Below, piece by piece: positions 35,550 through 43,434 of a stretch of DNA of 64,000 nucleotides. The DNA comes from Telmatospirillum siberiense (GTDB lineage Bacteria > Pseudomonadota > Alphaproteobacteria > Rhodospirillales > Magnetospirillaceae), in the NCBI RefSeq assembly GCF_002845745.1, contig NZ_PIUM01000001.1, positions 124,001-188,000 on the forward strand, given 5' to 3'. Numbering within the stretch: the stretch's first letter is position 1; every line of letters starts with the position of its first letter. A program made the translations under genes and the position numbers. The notes below the pieces were generated by a model. That model was not told the DNA's origin. It did not search any database and saw only the letters and a program-made list of their open reading frames with translations.

Positions 35550-36449
35550 TCAGGCATCGAAATTTTTCTTGCGCGGTACACCTTCCTCCAATGCCCGGGC
35601 CAGGGGAACCCGTCCACTGCCCGGTGGCAGCGGCTTTTGTTGGGAGGCATCCGGTCGCCAGGCGGTTAACGTCAGCACCTGGAATGTGGCCGGAATTCGG
35701 CCGTCGCGATCCGCGTGACGCTCTTCATAGAGCGCCAAGGCCCGCAGCAGCGTGTTTCGACGGGTGAAAGTCTTGCGGCGGGCGGCAACGGCATTGGTTT
35801 CGCCCATGCCTCGCAAATCCGTCAGCAGTTTCAGTGGCGACGGGTAGGTTACCGTGATGGTGTCGACATCGACCACCGGCAAGGCGAATCCGGCCCGCTG
35901 CAGCAGGGCTCCGGCGTCGCGCAGGTCGGCGAAAGGCGAGACGCGCGGGCTGGCGCCCCCCTCCATCTCAAGTTCGGCCTCCTGAAGACATCCGCGCAGT
36001 TCGATCAGCGTCTCGCCCCCCAGCATGGAGGCGAGGAAAAGGCCGTCATCCTTCAGGCTGTGCCGGATCTGCAGAAGACATCCCGGCAGATCGTTGACCC
36101 AGTGCAATGACAGATTGCTGATTACCAGATCGAAATTCTGGGCGGCGAAGGGAAGGGCCTCCTCATCGACGGCCACCGCCAGATGCCCGGCCCGTGCCGC
36201 CATCGCCGGGGACAGATCAGCCTCCACCAGTCGTTCGATGCCGCCGCGTCCGGCGAGCAGGCGGCCCAGTTCACCGGAATGGCATCCGAGATCGAGGGCC
36301 AGGGGAAAACGCCGCGTAACATCGGACAGGCGGTCGGCCAGACGCTCGCCGATTTCGCGCAGCAAGAAGTCGTGCGCGCCCAGCGTCGCCGCCGCGCGCT
36401 CGCGTTGCCGTCGAACCTGATGCCGATCGAAGACCAGGAAGTCGCTCAT
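35550..36449 (-). CDS. SAM-dependent methyltransferase-fold protein (NDUFAF5/BioC-like)
   Basis: The 299-residue product begins MSDFLVFDRHQVRRQRERAA and has the SAM motif I as ALDLGCHSGELGRLLAGRGG. Motif IV-like region FDLVISNLSLHWVNDLPGCL and SLKDDGLFLASMLGGETLIE follow. This pattern matches the mitochondrial complex I factor NDUFAF5, which hydroxylates an arginine of the PSST subunit, and its alphaproteobacterial homologues. It is often misnamed BioC. It is divergent from comF, as in many Alphaproteobacteria. A start six codons upstream is possible. Confidence 0.87.
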   Translation of the reverse strand: MSDFLVFDRHQVRRQRERAAATLGAHDFLLREIGERLADRLSDVTRRFPLALDLGCHSGELGRLLAGRGGIERLVEADLSPAMAARAGHLAVAVDEEALPFAAQNFDLVISNLSLHWVNDLPGCLLQIRHSLKDDGLFLASMLGGETLIELRGCLQEAELEMEGGASPRVSPFADLRDAGALLQRAGFALPVVDVDTITVTYPSPLKLLTDLRGMGETNAVAARRKTFTRRNTLLRALALYEERHADRDGRIPATFQVLTLTAWRPDASQQKPLPPGSGRVPLARALEEGVPRKKNFDA

Positions 36450-36544
36450 CCATTGGCTATAGGGCATGGCATGCCGCCGGGGCAACCGTCAAGTTGATGT
36501 TTCCCCTTATTGCCATTATGGATCATTGTGGAATAATCATCGCC

Positions 36545-37306
36545 ATGGAGATCGACCGGGCGTGCTCCGTCCTTTTCGCGGCTTTCCGCCGATGGGCGGG
36601 GGTTGTCATCGATGTGCTGATCCCGCCCCGCTGTCTGTCCTGCGGCGGCGTGACCGAAGCGCAGGGAACGCTTTGCCCGTCCTGTTGGGAAGGCATCACC
36701 TTTCTTGGACCGCCCTTTTGCCTGCGTTGTGGGCTGCCTTTCGAAGTGGATACCGGCGGGGCCATGATCTGCGCCCGCTGTTTGAGTGATCCCCCCCGCT
36801 ATCGCCGGGCTCGGGCGGTCTTTCGTTATGACGGCGCCAGCAAGGGTCTGGTTCTCGGTCTGAAACACGCCGATCGCGTCGGCCGTGCGCCCTACTTCGC
36901 GCGTTGGATGGCCCGCGCCGGAATGGAATTGCTGGCCGAAGCCGATCTTATCGTTCCCGTGCCGTTGCACCGATGGCGTCTTTTTCAGCGGCGTTACAAC
37001 CAATCGGCGCTTCTCGCCAACGGCTTGTCGAAACTCTCCGGCGTGCCATGCCGTCCCGACGCCCTGATCCGCGTGCGCCACACGCCGAAACAGGGTTCCA
37101 TGGGCCGGCGCCAGCGCCGGGCCAACCTGCATGGCGCGATCCATCTCAATCGGCATGCCGAGGTCAAGGGGCGTCACGTGCTGCTGATCGATGACGTCCT
37201 AACGTCGGGGGCCACGGTCGAGGAATGCGTCCGCGTGCTGCGCGGAGGCGGCGCGGCGGTGGTCGATGTCCTCACTCTTGCCCGTGTCGTCCGTCCCGGT
37301 GATTGA
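36545..37306 (+). CDS. comF: ComF-family phosphoribosyltransferase-like protein
   Basis: The 253-residue product has a zinc-ribbon-like N-terminus with paired cysteines (CLSCGG, CPSCW, CLRCG, CARC). It then has a phosphoribosyltransferase-type domain with VPVPLHRWRLFQRRYNQSAL and the PRPP loop VLLIDDVLTSGATVEECVRV. ComF proteins are linked to DNA uptake in competent species; in Alphaproteobacteria the role is unclear. I use the ATG at 36545; an upstream in-frame ATG would add 17 residues. It leads the comF-grxC-nitrilase group. Confidence 0.9.
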   Translation: MEIDRACSVLFAAFRRWAGVVIDVLIPPRCLSCGGVTEAQGTLCPSCWEGITFLGPPFCLRCGLPFEVDTGGAMICARCLSDPPRYRRARAVFRYDGASKGLVLGLKHADRVGRAPYFARWMARAGMELLAEADLIVPVPLHRWRLFQRRYNQSALLANGLSKLSGVPCRPDALIRVRHTPKQGSMGRRQRRANLHGAIHLNRHAEVKGRHVLLIDDVLTSGATVEECVRVLRGGGAAVVDVLTLARVVRPGD

Positions 37307-37376
37307 TTGCCCCGGATTGAGGCCCTGGCCTTTGTTTCGTGTCGCGTTATATTGAGAGGTCCATAATTCGGAGCTT

Positions 37377-37643
37377 ATGATGACCTCGGTCGAGATCTAT
37401 ACGACGACGATCTGTCCCTATTGCGTTCGCGCCAAGGCGCTTCTGGCAAAGAAGGGTGTGGCCTTCCGCGAAATCAACGTTGAAGACGACGAGGCGCTTC
37501 GCGAGGCGATGATCGAGCGGGCCGGTGGTCGGCGGAGCGTTCCCCAGATTTTTATCGGTGATCAGCATGTCGGCGGTTGTGACGATCTCTATGCGCTGGA
37601 TCGGCAGGGAGCGCTCAACCCCTTGCTGGGGTTGGCGGAATGA
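37377..37643 (+). CDS. grxC: Glutaredoxin 3
   Basis: The 88-residue thiol-disulfide oxidoreductase has the active site TTICPYCVRAKALL (CPYC) and the glutathione-binding SVPQIFIGDQHVGGCDDLYA region. It reduces protein and glutathione disulfides in the cytoplasm. Length is normal for GrxC. Its stop overlaps the start of the nitrilase-family gene by four bases. Confidence 0.95.
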   Translation: MMTSVEIYTTTICPYCVRAKALLAKKGVAFREINVEDDEALREAMIERAGGRRSVPQIFIGDQHVGGCDDLYALDRQGALNPLLGLAE

Positions 37644-38464
37644 GTTCCTTCAAGGTCGCCTGCATCCAGGTCAATGCCGGCAACGACATGGACGCCAATA
37701 TCCAGGCGGCCGCCACGCTCGCCTGCGATGCCCGTGCCGCCGGGGCGCAACTGGTCTTGATGCCCGAAAACGTCAGCATGATGGAATGGGGCCGAAAGAA
37801 CATCGTCGGCAAGGCCATGCCGGAGAGCGAGCATAAGGCGCTGGCCGCCTTCCGTGAATTGGCCCGGGAAACCAGGTTATGGCTGCATTGCGGGTCGCTC
37901 GCCGTGTTGCTGGAGGATGGCCAGGTGGCCAATCGCACCTATTTCCTCGATCCCAGAGGCGATGTGGTGGCTCACTACGACAAGATCCATATGTTCGACG
38001 TGGATCTCGACAATGGCGAATCTTATCGCGAATCGTCGACCTTCAAGCCGGGGGCGGACGCCGTGGTGGTGGGGACGCCCTGGGGAAAACTGGGGCTGTC
38101 CATCTGCTACGATGTCCGCTTTCCCCACCTCTACCGGGGATTGGCCAAGGCCGGCGCCGATTTTCTGGCGGTCCCGGCGGCTTTCACCCGGACGACCGGG
38201 CGGGCGCATTGGCATGTGCTGCTGCGTGCCCGGGCCATCGAGACGGGGTGCTATGTGTTCGCTCCGGCGCAATGCGGCGAGCATATCGGCGGACGCCAGA
38301 CCTTTGGTCATGCGCTGATCGTTTCCCCCTGGGGGACGGTTCTGGCCGACGGAGGGGAGCAGCCGGGGTTCGTCCTTGCCGAGGTCGATCCCGCCGAAGT
38401 CGCCGCGGCGCGACGGAAGGTTCCCTCGCTCACCCATGACCGACTTTATGCCGGGTTGGCATAG
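37640..38464 (+). CDS. Carbon-nitrogen hydrolase (Nit1-like deaminated glutathione amidase type)
   Basis: The 274-residue nitrilase-superfamily enzyme shows the Glu-Lys-Cys triad in VLMPENVSMMEWG, HYDKIHMFDVDL and SICYDVRFPHLYRG. The sequence resembles Nit1/YbeM-type amidases that hydrolyse deaminated glutathione, which fits coupling to glutaredoxin. In many Alphaproteobacteria the next gene encodes a DUF1178 protein; here that gene is 7.4 kb away at 45847. The downstream sequence turns AT-rich immediately after the stop. Confidence 0.9.
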   Translation: MSSFKVACIQVNAGNDMDANIQAAATLACDARAAGAQLVLMPENVSMMEWGRKNIVGKAMPESEHKALAAFRELARETRLWLHCGSLAVLLEDGQVANRTYFLDPRGDVVAHYDKIHMFDVDLDNGESYRESSTFKPGADAVVVGTPWGKLGLSICYDVRFPHLYRGLAKAGADFLAVPAAFTRTTGRAHWHVLLRARAIETGCYVFAPAQCGEHIGGRQTFGHALIVSPWGTVLADGGEQPGFVLAEVDPAEVAAARRKVPSLTHDRLYAGLA

Positions 38465-38634
38465 GTGGTGATAACTATTTGATAAAAAATAATAAGTACC
38501 CCAACCTTATGAAATACAAAATTTTATAGTATTATTATAATCTATATATCTAGTATTATGATAGAAATTTGATTCGCTCGGCCGGGCTGATCCTGCTTAA
38601 GGTGAGGCTGCTCTTCGGAATCGAAGGAGGCGGC

Positions 38635-39303
38635 ATGACTCGGATCAATATGACGACGGAAGAGCACGCAGCTCTTTGGCGCCGCAGGCTTTTCGAGGCT
38701 GAGGCAGGCATGACCAATTACCTGCTGAATGCGCATGGCGAGCGTCACCTCGCAGCATGGATGGATGTCCGTTCAAAGATATTCCATGAACTTCCGTCCG
38801 CCACGAATGGCAGTGCCGACGAATGGAAGTCGGTGTTCTTCCGGGCGCAGGCTCTTTTGGAGCGCTTCCTCGTCGGACTTTTCGGCCATGAGGCGATGAC
38901 GGACTGGGCGCGGTCAAACGCCGAGGTGCTCAGGCTGCTCGATGAGGAGGGAGGGCAGGGCCCCGTCCCGGCGGTCCGCCGGATCGCCCAACAGGCTGAA
39001 CTTTATGATTCCACCTATACCATTACCGAGAGGTCCTCCGAGCGCAGCACCGTACAGATCGACCGCTGCGCCATCTGGATTTATCGCGAGAAGGCTCGTG
39101 CCCGGGGCGTTCCCATCACCCTGGGCTCTCCTTGCGAATACTGCACGCGGGCGATGGCGGAAATCGTTCGGGCCAAGGGGTGCACCCCGAATTACGAACT
39201 CTTGGATAATGGCGGAGTTCGCGGTTGCCGGTGGACGGCCATCGCCGCCAGGCTGCGTCCACCGGCGTTTCCGGCGCCTCGGCAAGTGGTGGCAGCACAA
39301 TGA
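38635..39303 (+). CDS. Cysteine-rich protein, possibly L-2-amino-thiazoline-4-carboxylate hydrolase-like
   Basis: The 222-residue protein has no signal peptide or membrane segment. The N-terminal two thirds look helical. The C-terminal part holds five cysteines: C145 in IDRCAIW, C167 and C170 in GSPCEYCTRAMAEIV, C183 in AKGCTPNYELLDNGG, and C198 in VRGCRWTA. The order of Cys, Asp and Gly residues is reminiscent of the ATC-hydrolase family, which opens an aminothiazoline ring on the way to cysteine. This is a weak resemblance by eye, not a firm call. The start is fixed by a perfect aaggagg site. It is translationally coupled (ATGA) to the methyltransferase gene. Confidence 0.6.
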   Translation: MTRINMTTEEHAALWRRRLFEAEAGMTNYLLNAHGERHLAAWMDVRSKIFHELPSATNGSADEWKSVFFRAQALLERFLVGLFGHEAMTDWARSNAEVLRLLDEEGGQGPVPAVRRIAQQAELYDSTYTITERSSERSTVQIDRCAIWIYREKARARGVPITLGSPCEYCTRAMAEIVRAKGCTPNYELLDNGGVRGCRWTAIAARLRPPAFPAPRQVVAAQ

Positions 39304-40157
39304 GCGCGGACGCGATGCGCCAGGCCCGCGTTCAGGCGGGCTACGACGAGGCGAGCCGGCTGCGGCAATCCTTGGATCTCGCAAGTGTTCTCGATTGGGC
39401 GCCGCATCATACCCTGCGGATCCTTGATCTTGGCTGCGGAACCGGAACATTGCTGGCGCAGGCTTTCGAGCGGTTTCCCGCTCTTGAGCGGGCTGTCGGC
39501 ATCGACATGCTCGCAGCCCGCCTGGACGAGGCTGCGGAAAAGCTGCGCGGGCATGGCGACAAGGTGGGTCTGATCGCGGCCGATCTGACCCAGTCGCCCG
39601 AGGTCGATGCGCCCTTCGACTTCATTGTCATGACATCGGTTTTGCATTGGCTTTATCCTCACGAGGATCAGGTCTTCCGCTGGATTTCCCAACAGATCGG
39701 CGCCGATGGCCATTTCGTGCTGACCACCTATCACCCCGTCGCCGACGCGGATGGACTGGGGGGAACGGATGAACTGGTCAGGCAGGCCTTGCAATTGCTC
39801 GGCGATACGAAAGGTGCGGCGACCGCGCGTTTTGCCGCTCACGGGGTTTTCCCGATCGCGAGGCGGACGCGCAGCGTCAGGCATCTGCGGGCACTGCTGA
39901 GCCGTCATTTCGACATCGATCAGAGCCGCCCTCAGGAAGCGACGATGCGGGCCGCCAGCGGGGAAGCCTACGTCCGCTACCATGCGGCGACGTTCGGGAC
40001 CTATTACAGCCAACTGGCTCCTCCGGCAAAGGAACGGCTGTTTTTCGAGGCCCTCGGTTATCTCGCCGAGGAGCGCATGCGCCGGCAGGGATACATCACG
40101 TCCATGCAGGTCAGACAATGGAAATGCCTTCCTTATCGGGGGGGGCTGCCGTCATGA
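39300..40157 (+). CDS. Class I SAM-dependent methyltransferase
   Basis: The 285-residue product has the SAM-binding motif ILDLGCGTGTLLAQAFERFP, the acidic residue block AVGIDMLAARLDEAA, and FDFIVMTSVLHWLYPHEDQV, followed by a substrate domain. The substrate is unknown. Because the genes before and after it overlap it by four bases each and the next one is an MFS transporter, it probably modifies a small molecule made or taken up by this operon. The ATG at 39300 is chosen for that coupling; an upstream in-frame start has no support. Confidence 0.85.
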   Translation: MSADAMRQARVQAGYDEASRLRQSLDLASVLDWAPHHTLRILDLGCGTGTLLAQAFERFPALERAVGIDMLAARLDEAAEKLRGHGDKVGLIAADLTQSPEVDAPFDFIVMTSVLHWLYPHEDQVFRWISQQIGADGHFVLTTYHPVADADGLGGTDELVRQALQLLGDTKGAATARFAAHGVFPIARRTRSVRHLRALLSRHFDIDQSRPQEATMRAASGEAYVRYHAATFGTYYSQLAPPAKERLFFEALGYLAEERMRRQGYITSMQVRQWKCLPYRGGLPS

Positions 40158-41356
40158 CCGGTCTCATTCTTTATGTCGCGCTGTTTCTGATCGGAACCGA
40201 GACCTTCCTCGTCTCGCCGCTTTTACCGTCGATCGCTCTTGATCTTGGGCGCAGCCCGAACGACGCCGCCGCCATCGTCAATGCCTATGCGTTGAGCTAT
40301 GCGGTGCTGGCTCCCGTCCTGGCCATCGTCACCGATGGCACGCAACGGCGGATCGGCATCATTGTTGGGATGTTCCTGTTCCTGGTGGGTAACCTGGTCT
40401 CCTCGCTTTCTTCCGGGCTCGACTGGTTGATCGTCGCCAGGGGCGTCGGGGGGCTCGGCGCCGCGCTGGCGGGGCCGGCCATTTGGGCGTTGCTTGCCGA
40501 TCTCGCTTCCGCGGCTGGTCGCGGGCGCGCGATCGGATTGGGGATGGCGGCCTTTTCCCTCGGTCAGGTTGCCGGCGTGCCGATCGGCAGCTTCGTCGCG
40601 GCGCAATTCGGCTGGCGCTCGCCATTCGGAGCCATCGCCGGTTTGTCGCTGCTGCTCGTGCTTGCCGCCGGCGCGGTGCTTCCTGCGCTGAAAGGGGCTC
40701 CGGATCGGTCCGGTTCGCCCCCGGCCCGCCGATTGTTCGGGGTTTGGTTGCAGCGAGAGACGGCGGTGGCGCTGGTGATCACCTTCTTTTTCCATGCAGC
40801 CAACCTTGGAGCGTACACGTTTCTTGGCGTCGATCTGACGCGACGCTTCGATTTGTCGGCGCAGCAGCTTGGCCTGGTCGGCGTTCTTGTCGGGACGGGA
40901 AGCGTCGTCGGTGCGTTGATCGGCAGAAAGGTGCCGCTTCCGAACGCATGGGGTGCATCGGACCCAGCGTCGCGTCTGCCGGTGTGGTCCGTGCTCCTGG
41001 GATTATCCATCGTGGGAGCGTCGGTGAGCGGGACAATCGGCGCCGTCGCGCTTTGCGTCTTTCTTTGGTTCGCCGCCAGTGGCGCTTTCGTGTCCGACCA
41101 GCAGACGCTGCTGGCGACGCTGGCTCCCATGCGCAGGGCATCGGCGAGTTCATGGAATACCACGACGATGCATATCGGAACGGCCTGCAGTGTGTGGGCG
41201 ATCGGTTTCGACAAGGAGGCGTCTCCAGATGTTCTGCCGGTCGTGCCTATCCTTGCCGGCGCGGCTTTCCTGGTGGCGTTGAGGCTGATTGTCCTCCTGC
41301 GTCGTCCCGTCCCCCTGGACGATGGGCTTTCTCCTGGTTTTTCCTCAAAAAACTGA
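40154..41356 (+). CDS. MFS transporter (DHA1-like)
   Basis: The 400-residue product is a twelve-helix-type major facilitator protein. The first helix MTGLILYVALFLIGTETFLV is followed by SPLLPSIALDLGRSPNDAAA. The loop 2-3 motif appears as TDGTQRRIGIIVG, and the motif-C-like region as ALGMAAFSLGQVAGVPIGSF-type sequence (GMAAFSLGQVAGVPIG). DHA1 members usually export drugs or metabolites. In this operon export of the methylated product, or of the free ligand, is plausible. The start overlaps the methyltransferase stop by four bases. Confidence 0.85.
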   Translation: MTGLILYVALFLIGTETFLVSPLLPSIALDLGRSPNDAAAIVNAYALSYAVLAPVLAIVTDGTQRRIGIIVGMFLFLVGNLVSSLSSGLDWLIVARGVGGLGAALAGPAIWALLADLASAAGRGRAIGLGMAAFSLGQVAGVPIGSFVAAQFGWRSPFGAIAGLSLLLVLAAGAVLPALKGAPDRSGSPPARRLFGVWLQRETAVALVITFFFHAANLGAYTFLGVDLTRRFDLSAQQLGLVGVLVGTGSVVGALIGRKVPLPNAWGASDPASRLPVWSVLLGLSIVGASVSGTIGAVALCVFLWFAASGAFVSDQQTLLATLAPMRRASASSWNTTTMHIGTACSVWAIGFDKEASPDVLPVVPILAGAAFLVALRLIVLLRRPVPLDDGLSPGFSSKN

Positions 41357-41386
41357 CGGGTGAATTCGCATTTCGCGTTTGGGCGA

Positions 41387-41419
41387 TCCGCAAGCCCCGA
41401 GGAAAATGAGGCTTGCGGA
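41387..41419. terminator. Hairpin between the convergent island operons
   Basis: Perfect 10-bp arms tccgcaagcc (41387-41396) and ggcttgcgga (41410-41419) with a 13-base loop, in the gap between the MFS gene and the flavin reductase gene. No long T tract follows. Confidence 0.5.
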
Positions 41420-41447
41420 GACCGGGTTTGCCGATTTCCTCGCGCCG

Positions 41448-42332
41448 TCAGCGTGACAAATTGAGATCCCGGATGGCTTGGTTGTAATCCTCCCGGTCTT
41501 GGCTTTCATGCATGCGATCCAGGCGGTAGAGCGAGTATTCGCTCCAGGTGGGAGCCTCGCGCCCCTGCTCCCGGTTGTAGGCGTGCAGCTTCCGGTCATA
41601 GCGCCAGACGGCGTCCAACTGGGGCGCCGTGTCATAGCGTTCCCGGTGCAGGACCGCCGACAGCGGCAGCCTTGGTTTGATACCGGTTTCCCGGTCGGCA
41701 TCGGGATAGCCGACGCACATGCCGAACACCGGCAGCACATGACGCGGCAAGCCGAGCGCGGCACGAAGTTCCCGCTGATAGAGCCTCAGAGCCCCGATGT
41801 AGACAAGCCCCAGTCCGAAGGACTCGAAGGCGACCGCCGCGTTTTGGGCGGCCAGCGCCGTGTCGGCGACGCCGGTCAGTATGGGGTCGAGATTGTTCGG
41901 ATCGGGCGACCCCCGATCGGCGCCGGTGGCCTCGGCGATGCGCTGATGCCGGGACAGGTCGGCCAGCCAGATCAGATAAAGGGGGGCCTCGTGAATCCAC
42001 GTCTGATCCGCCACGCCGACGCAGACCCTTTTCTTTTGCTGCCGATCTTCGATGGCGACGACGCTCCAGGCTTGGAGATTGAGCGAGGTCGAGGCCGATT
42101 GGGCGGCCGCGATGGCGCTTTCCAGAATGTCGGACGGGACCGGCGTCGGCAGGTAGGCTCTGACCGACCGATGGGATAGCAGTGACGACAGAACTGCGTT
42201 CCAATGGCGGGGTTTCGGCCGATCGTCATCCTGGCGATAGCGAAGCCGAAGCAGGGCGTCGGCCTCGCGCAACAGCTCGGCATCATCGCTACCTGCGCGT
42301 TCAGGGGCATTGTTGATCGCGATTTCGTTCAT
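41448..42332 (-). CDS. NfsA-like NADPH-dependent flavin oxidoreductase (nitroreductase family)
   Basis: The 294-residue product is an FMN-binding nitroreductase-fold enzyme of the NfsA/FRP branch. It has HRSVRAYLPTPVPSDILESA (phosphate-contacting SVR), AAQSASTSLNLQAWSVVAIE, an AFESFGLGLVYIGALR block and PVFGMCVGYPDADRETGIKP, which is characteristic for NfsA. Such enzymes reduce flavins, quinones or nitro compounds using NADPH. In sulfonate and related operons similar proteins supply reduced flavin. It lies 29 bases after the binding-protein gene, with a GGAG site, so the two share an operon. Confidence 0.88.
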   Translation of the reverse strand: MNEIAINNAPERAGSDDAELLREADALLRLRYRQDDDRPKPRHWNAVLSSLLSHRSVRAYLPTPVPSDILESAIAAAQSASTSLNLQAWSVVAIEDRQQKKRVCVGVADQTWIHEAPLYLIWLADLSRHQRIAEATGADRGSPDPNNLDPILTGVADTALAAQNAAVAFESFGLGLVYIGALRLYQRELRAALGLPRHVLPVFGMCVGYPDADRETGIKPRLPLSAVLHRERYDTAPQLDAVWRYDRKLHAYNREQGREAPTWSEYSLYRLDRMHESQDREDYNQAIRDLNLSR

Positions 42333-42361
42333 TTCGATGAACTCCGTTGGAGGGCTGGGCG

Positions 42362-43318
42362 TCAGTTTTGGCTGACCGAGAACGACAGGTCGAAGGCCTC
42401 GTCGAGATCGATCTTCGTGGTAAGGATGTTGGCGGCGAAAAAGGTGTTCTGGATGCGGGCCAGCGCCGCCTTCAGCTCGGGGGAAATCGGGACCATGCGC
42501 GTGTTGTCCCGCTTGATCAGAAGCAGGGCCGCGTCGAAAGGTATGCCGGTCTCCTCGGCGTATGCCCGGGCGTATTCCTCCTGGTGGGTGCGGCCCCAGG
42601 CGCGGGCGCGGGCGACGCGATCAAGAAAGTCGCGGATGACGTCACGCTTCGCCTGCAGCACTTTTTCGGTGCCGACGATCAATCCGAGGGAGGTGGTCAA
42701 CTCCGACCCCCGGAGGACGACCTGGGCGGAATTATGCAACTCCTCCATGACCGTGTAGGGGCCCCAGGCGGCCCAGGCGTCGACGGCGCCGGAACTGAGG
42801 GCCGCCTTGCAATCGGCGCGGCCCAGGAAGACCAGTTTCAAGGCGTCTTCCGGCAAGCCTTCGCGCGCCGCGGCTGTCAGCAGGAGGAAATGCCCCAGGG
42901 AGGCACGGGATACGCAGATCTTGTGTCCCGTGAGGTCAGCCAACGACCGGAACGGAGATCCGGCGCGGGCGACGATCGCGTTGTTGGCGCCATCCGTCTG
43001 CCAGGCGGCGACCGCCTTGATTGCGAGCCCCGTCGCCCGGCCGGTGATCAGGCCGCTGTCTCCGATGCTCCCCAGGTCCAACGCTCCGGCGTTCAAGGCG
43101 TGCAATTCGTCGATGACCTCGCGGAACCGATACCAGACGAGCTGATAACGGGGCGAGGGGGTATCCCCGGAGGACCGCAGCAACGTCTGCAATCCGCCGG
43201 GGACGTCACCGACATTGAGCGTAGGCGGCGCGTTGGCCTCTCCCGCCGCGAGAGCCTGCCGGGCGGGAATGGCGAGGAGGGCGGACGCCAGGACGAAGGC
43301 CCGCAAGCCCGCGACCAT
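42362..43318 (-). CDS. ABC-type solute-binding protein, SsuA/NrtA/TauA-like
   Basis: The product (318 residues from the ATG at 43318) has a signal peptide MVAGLRAFVLASALLAIPAR with cleavage after QALAAG. A periplasmic-binding fold of the sulfonate/nitrate/taurine type follows: LNVGDVPGGLQTLLRSSG, HALNAGALDLGSIGDSGLIT and DAWAAWGPYTVMEELHNSAQ, the last being the typical WDPY-like block. No permease or ATPase gene is beside it, which is unusual. A slightly earlier GTG start is possible. It lies between the TonB receptor and the flavin reductase genes. Confidence 0.87.
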   Translation of the reverse strand: MVAGLRAFVLASALLAIPARQALAAGEANAPPTLNVGDVPGGLQTLLRSSGDTPSPRYQLVWYRFREVIDELHALNAGALDLGSIGDSGLITGRATGLAIKAVAAWQTDGANNAIVARAGSPFRSLADLTGHKICVSRASLGHFLLLTAAAREGLPEDALKLVFLGRADCKAALSSGAVDAWAAWGPYTVMEELHNSAQVVLRGSELTTSLGLIVGTEKVLQAKRDVIRDFLDRVARARAWGRTHQEEYARAYAEETGIPFDAALLLIKRDNTRMVPISPELKAALARIQNTFFAANILTTKIDLDEAFDLSFSVSQN

Positions 43319-43434
43319 GCGGTGGCCGACGCCGTGGCGATTTACCGGATCATTTTTGCAAGCCCGCACGGTGTATGCGGTCTGGGCCGGTTCAGGCAAG
43401 GGAACGGTTGTGATCGTCAAGACCCTGCTCCTCG

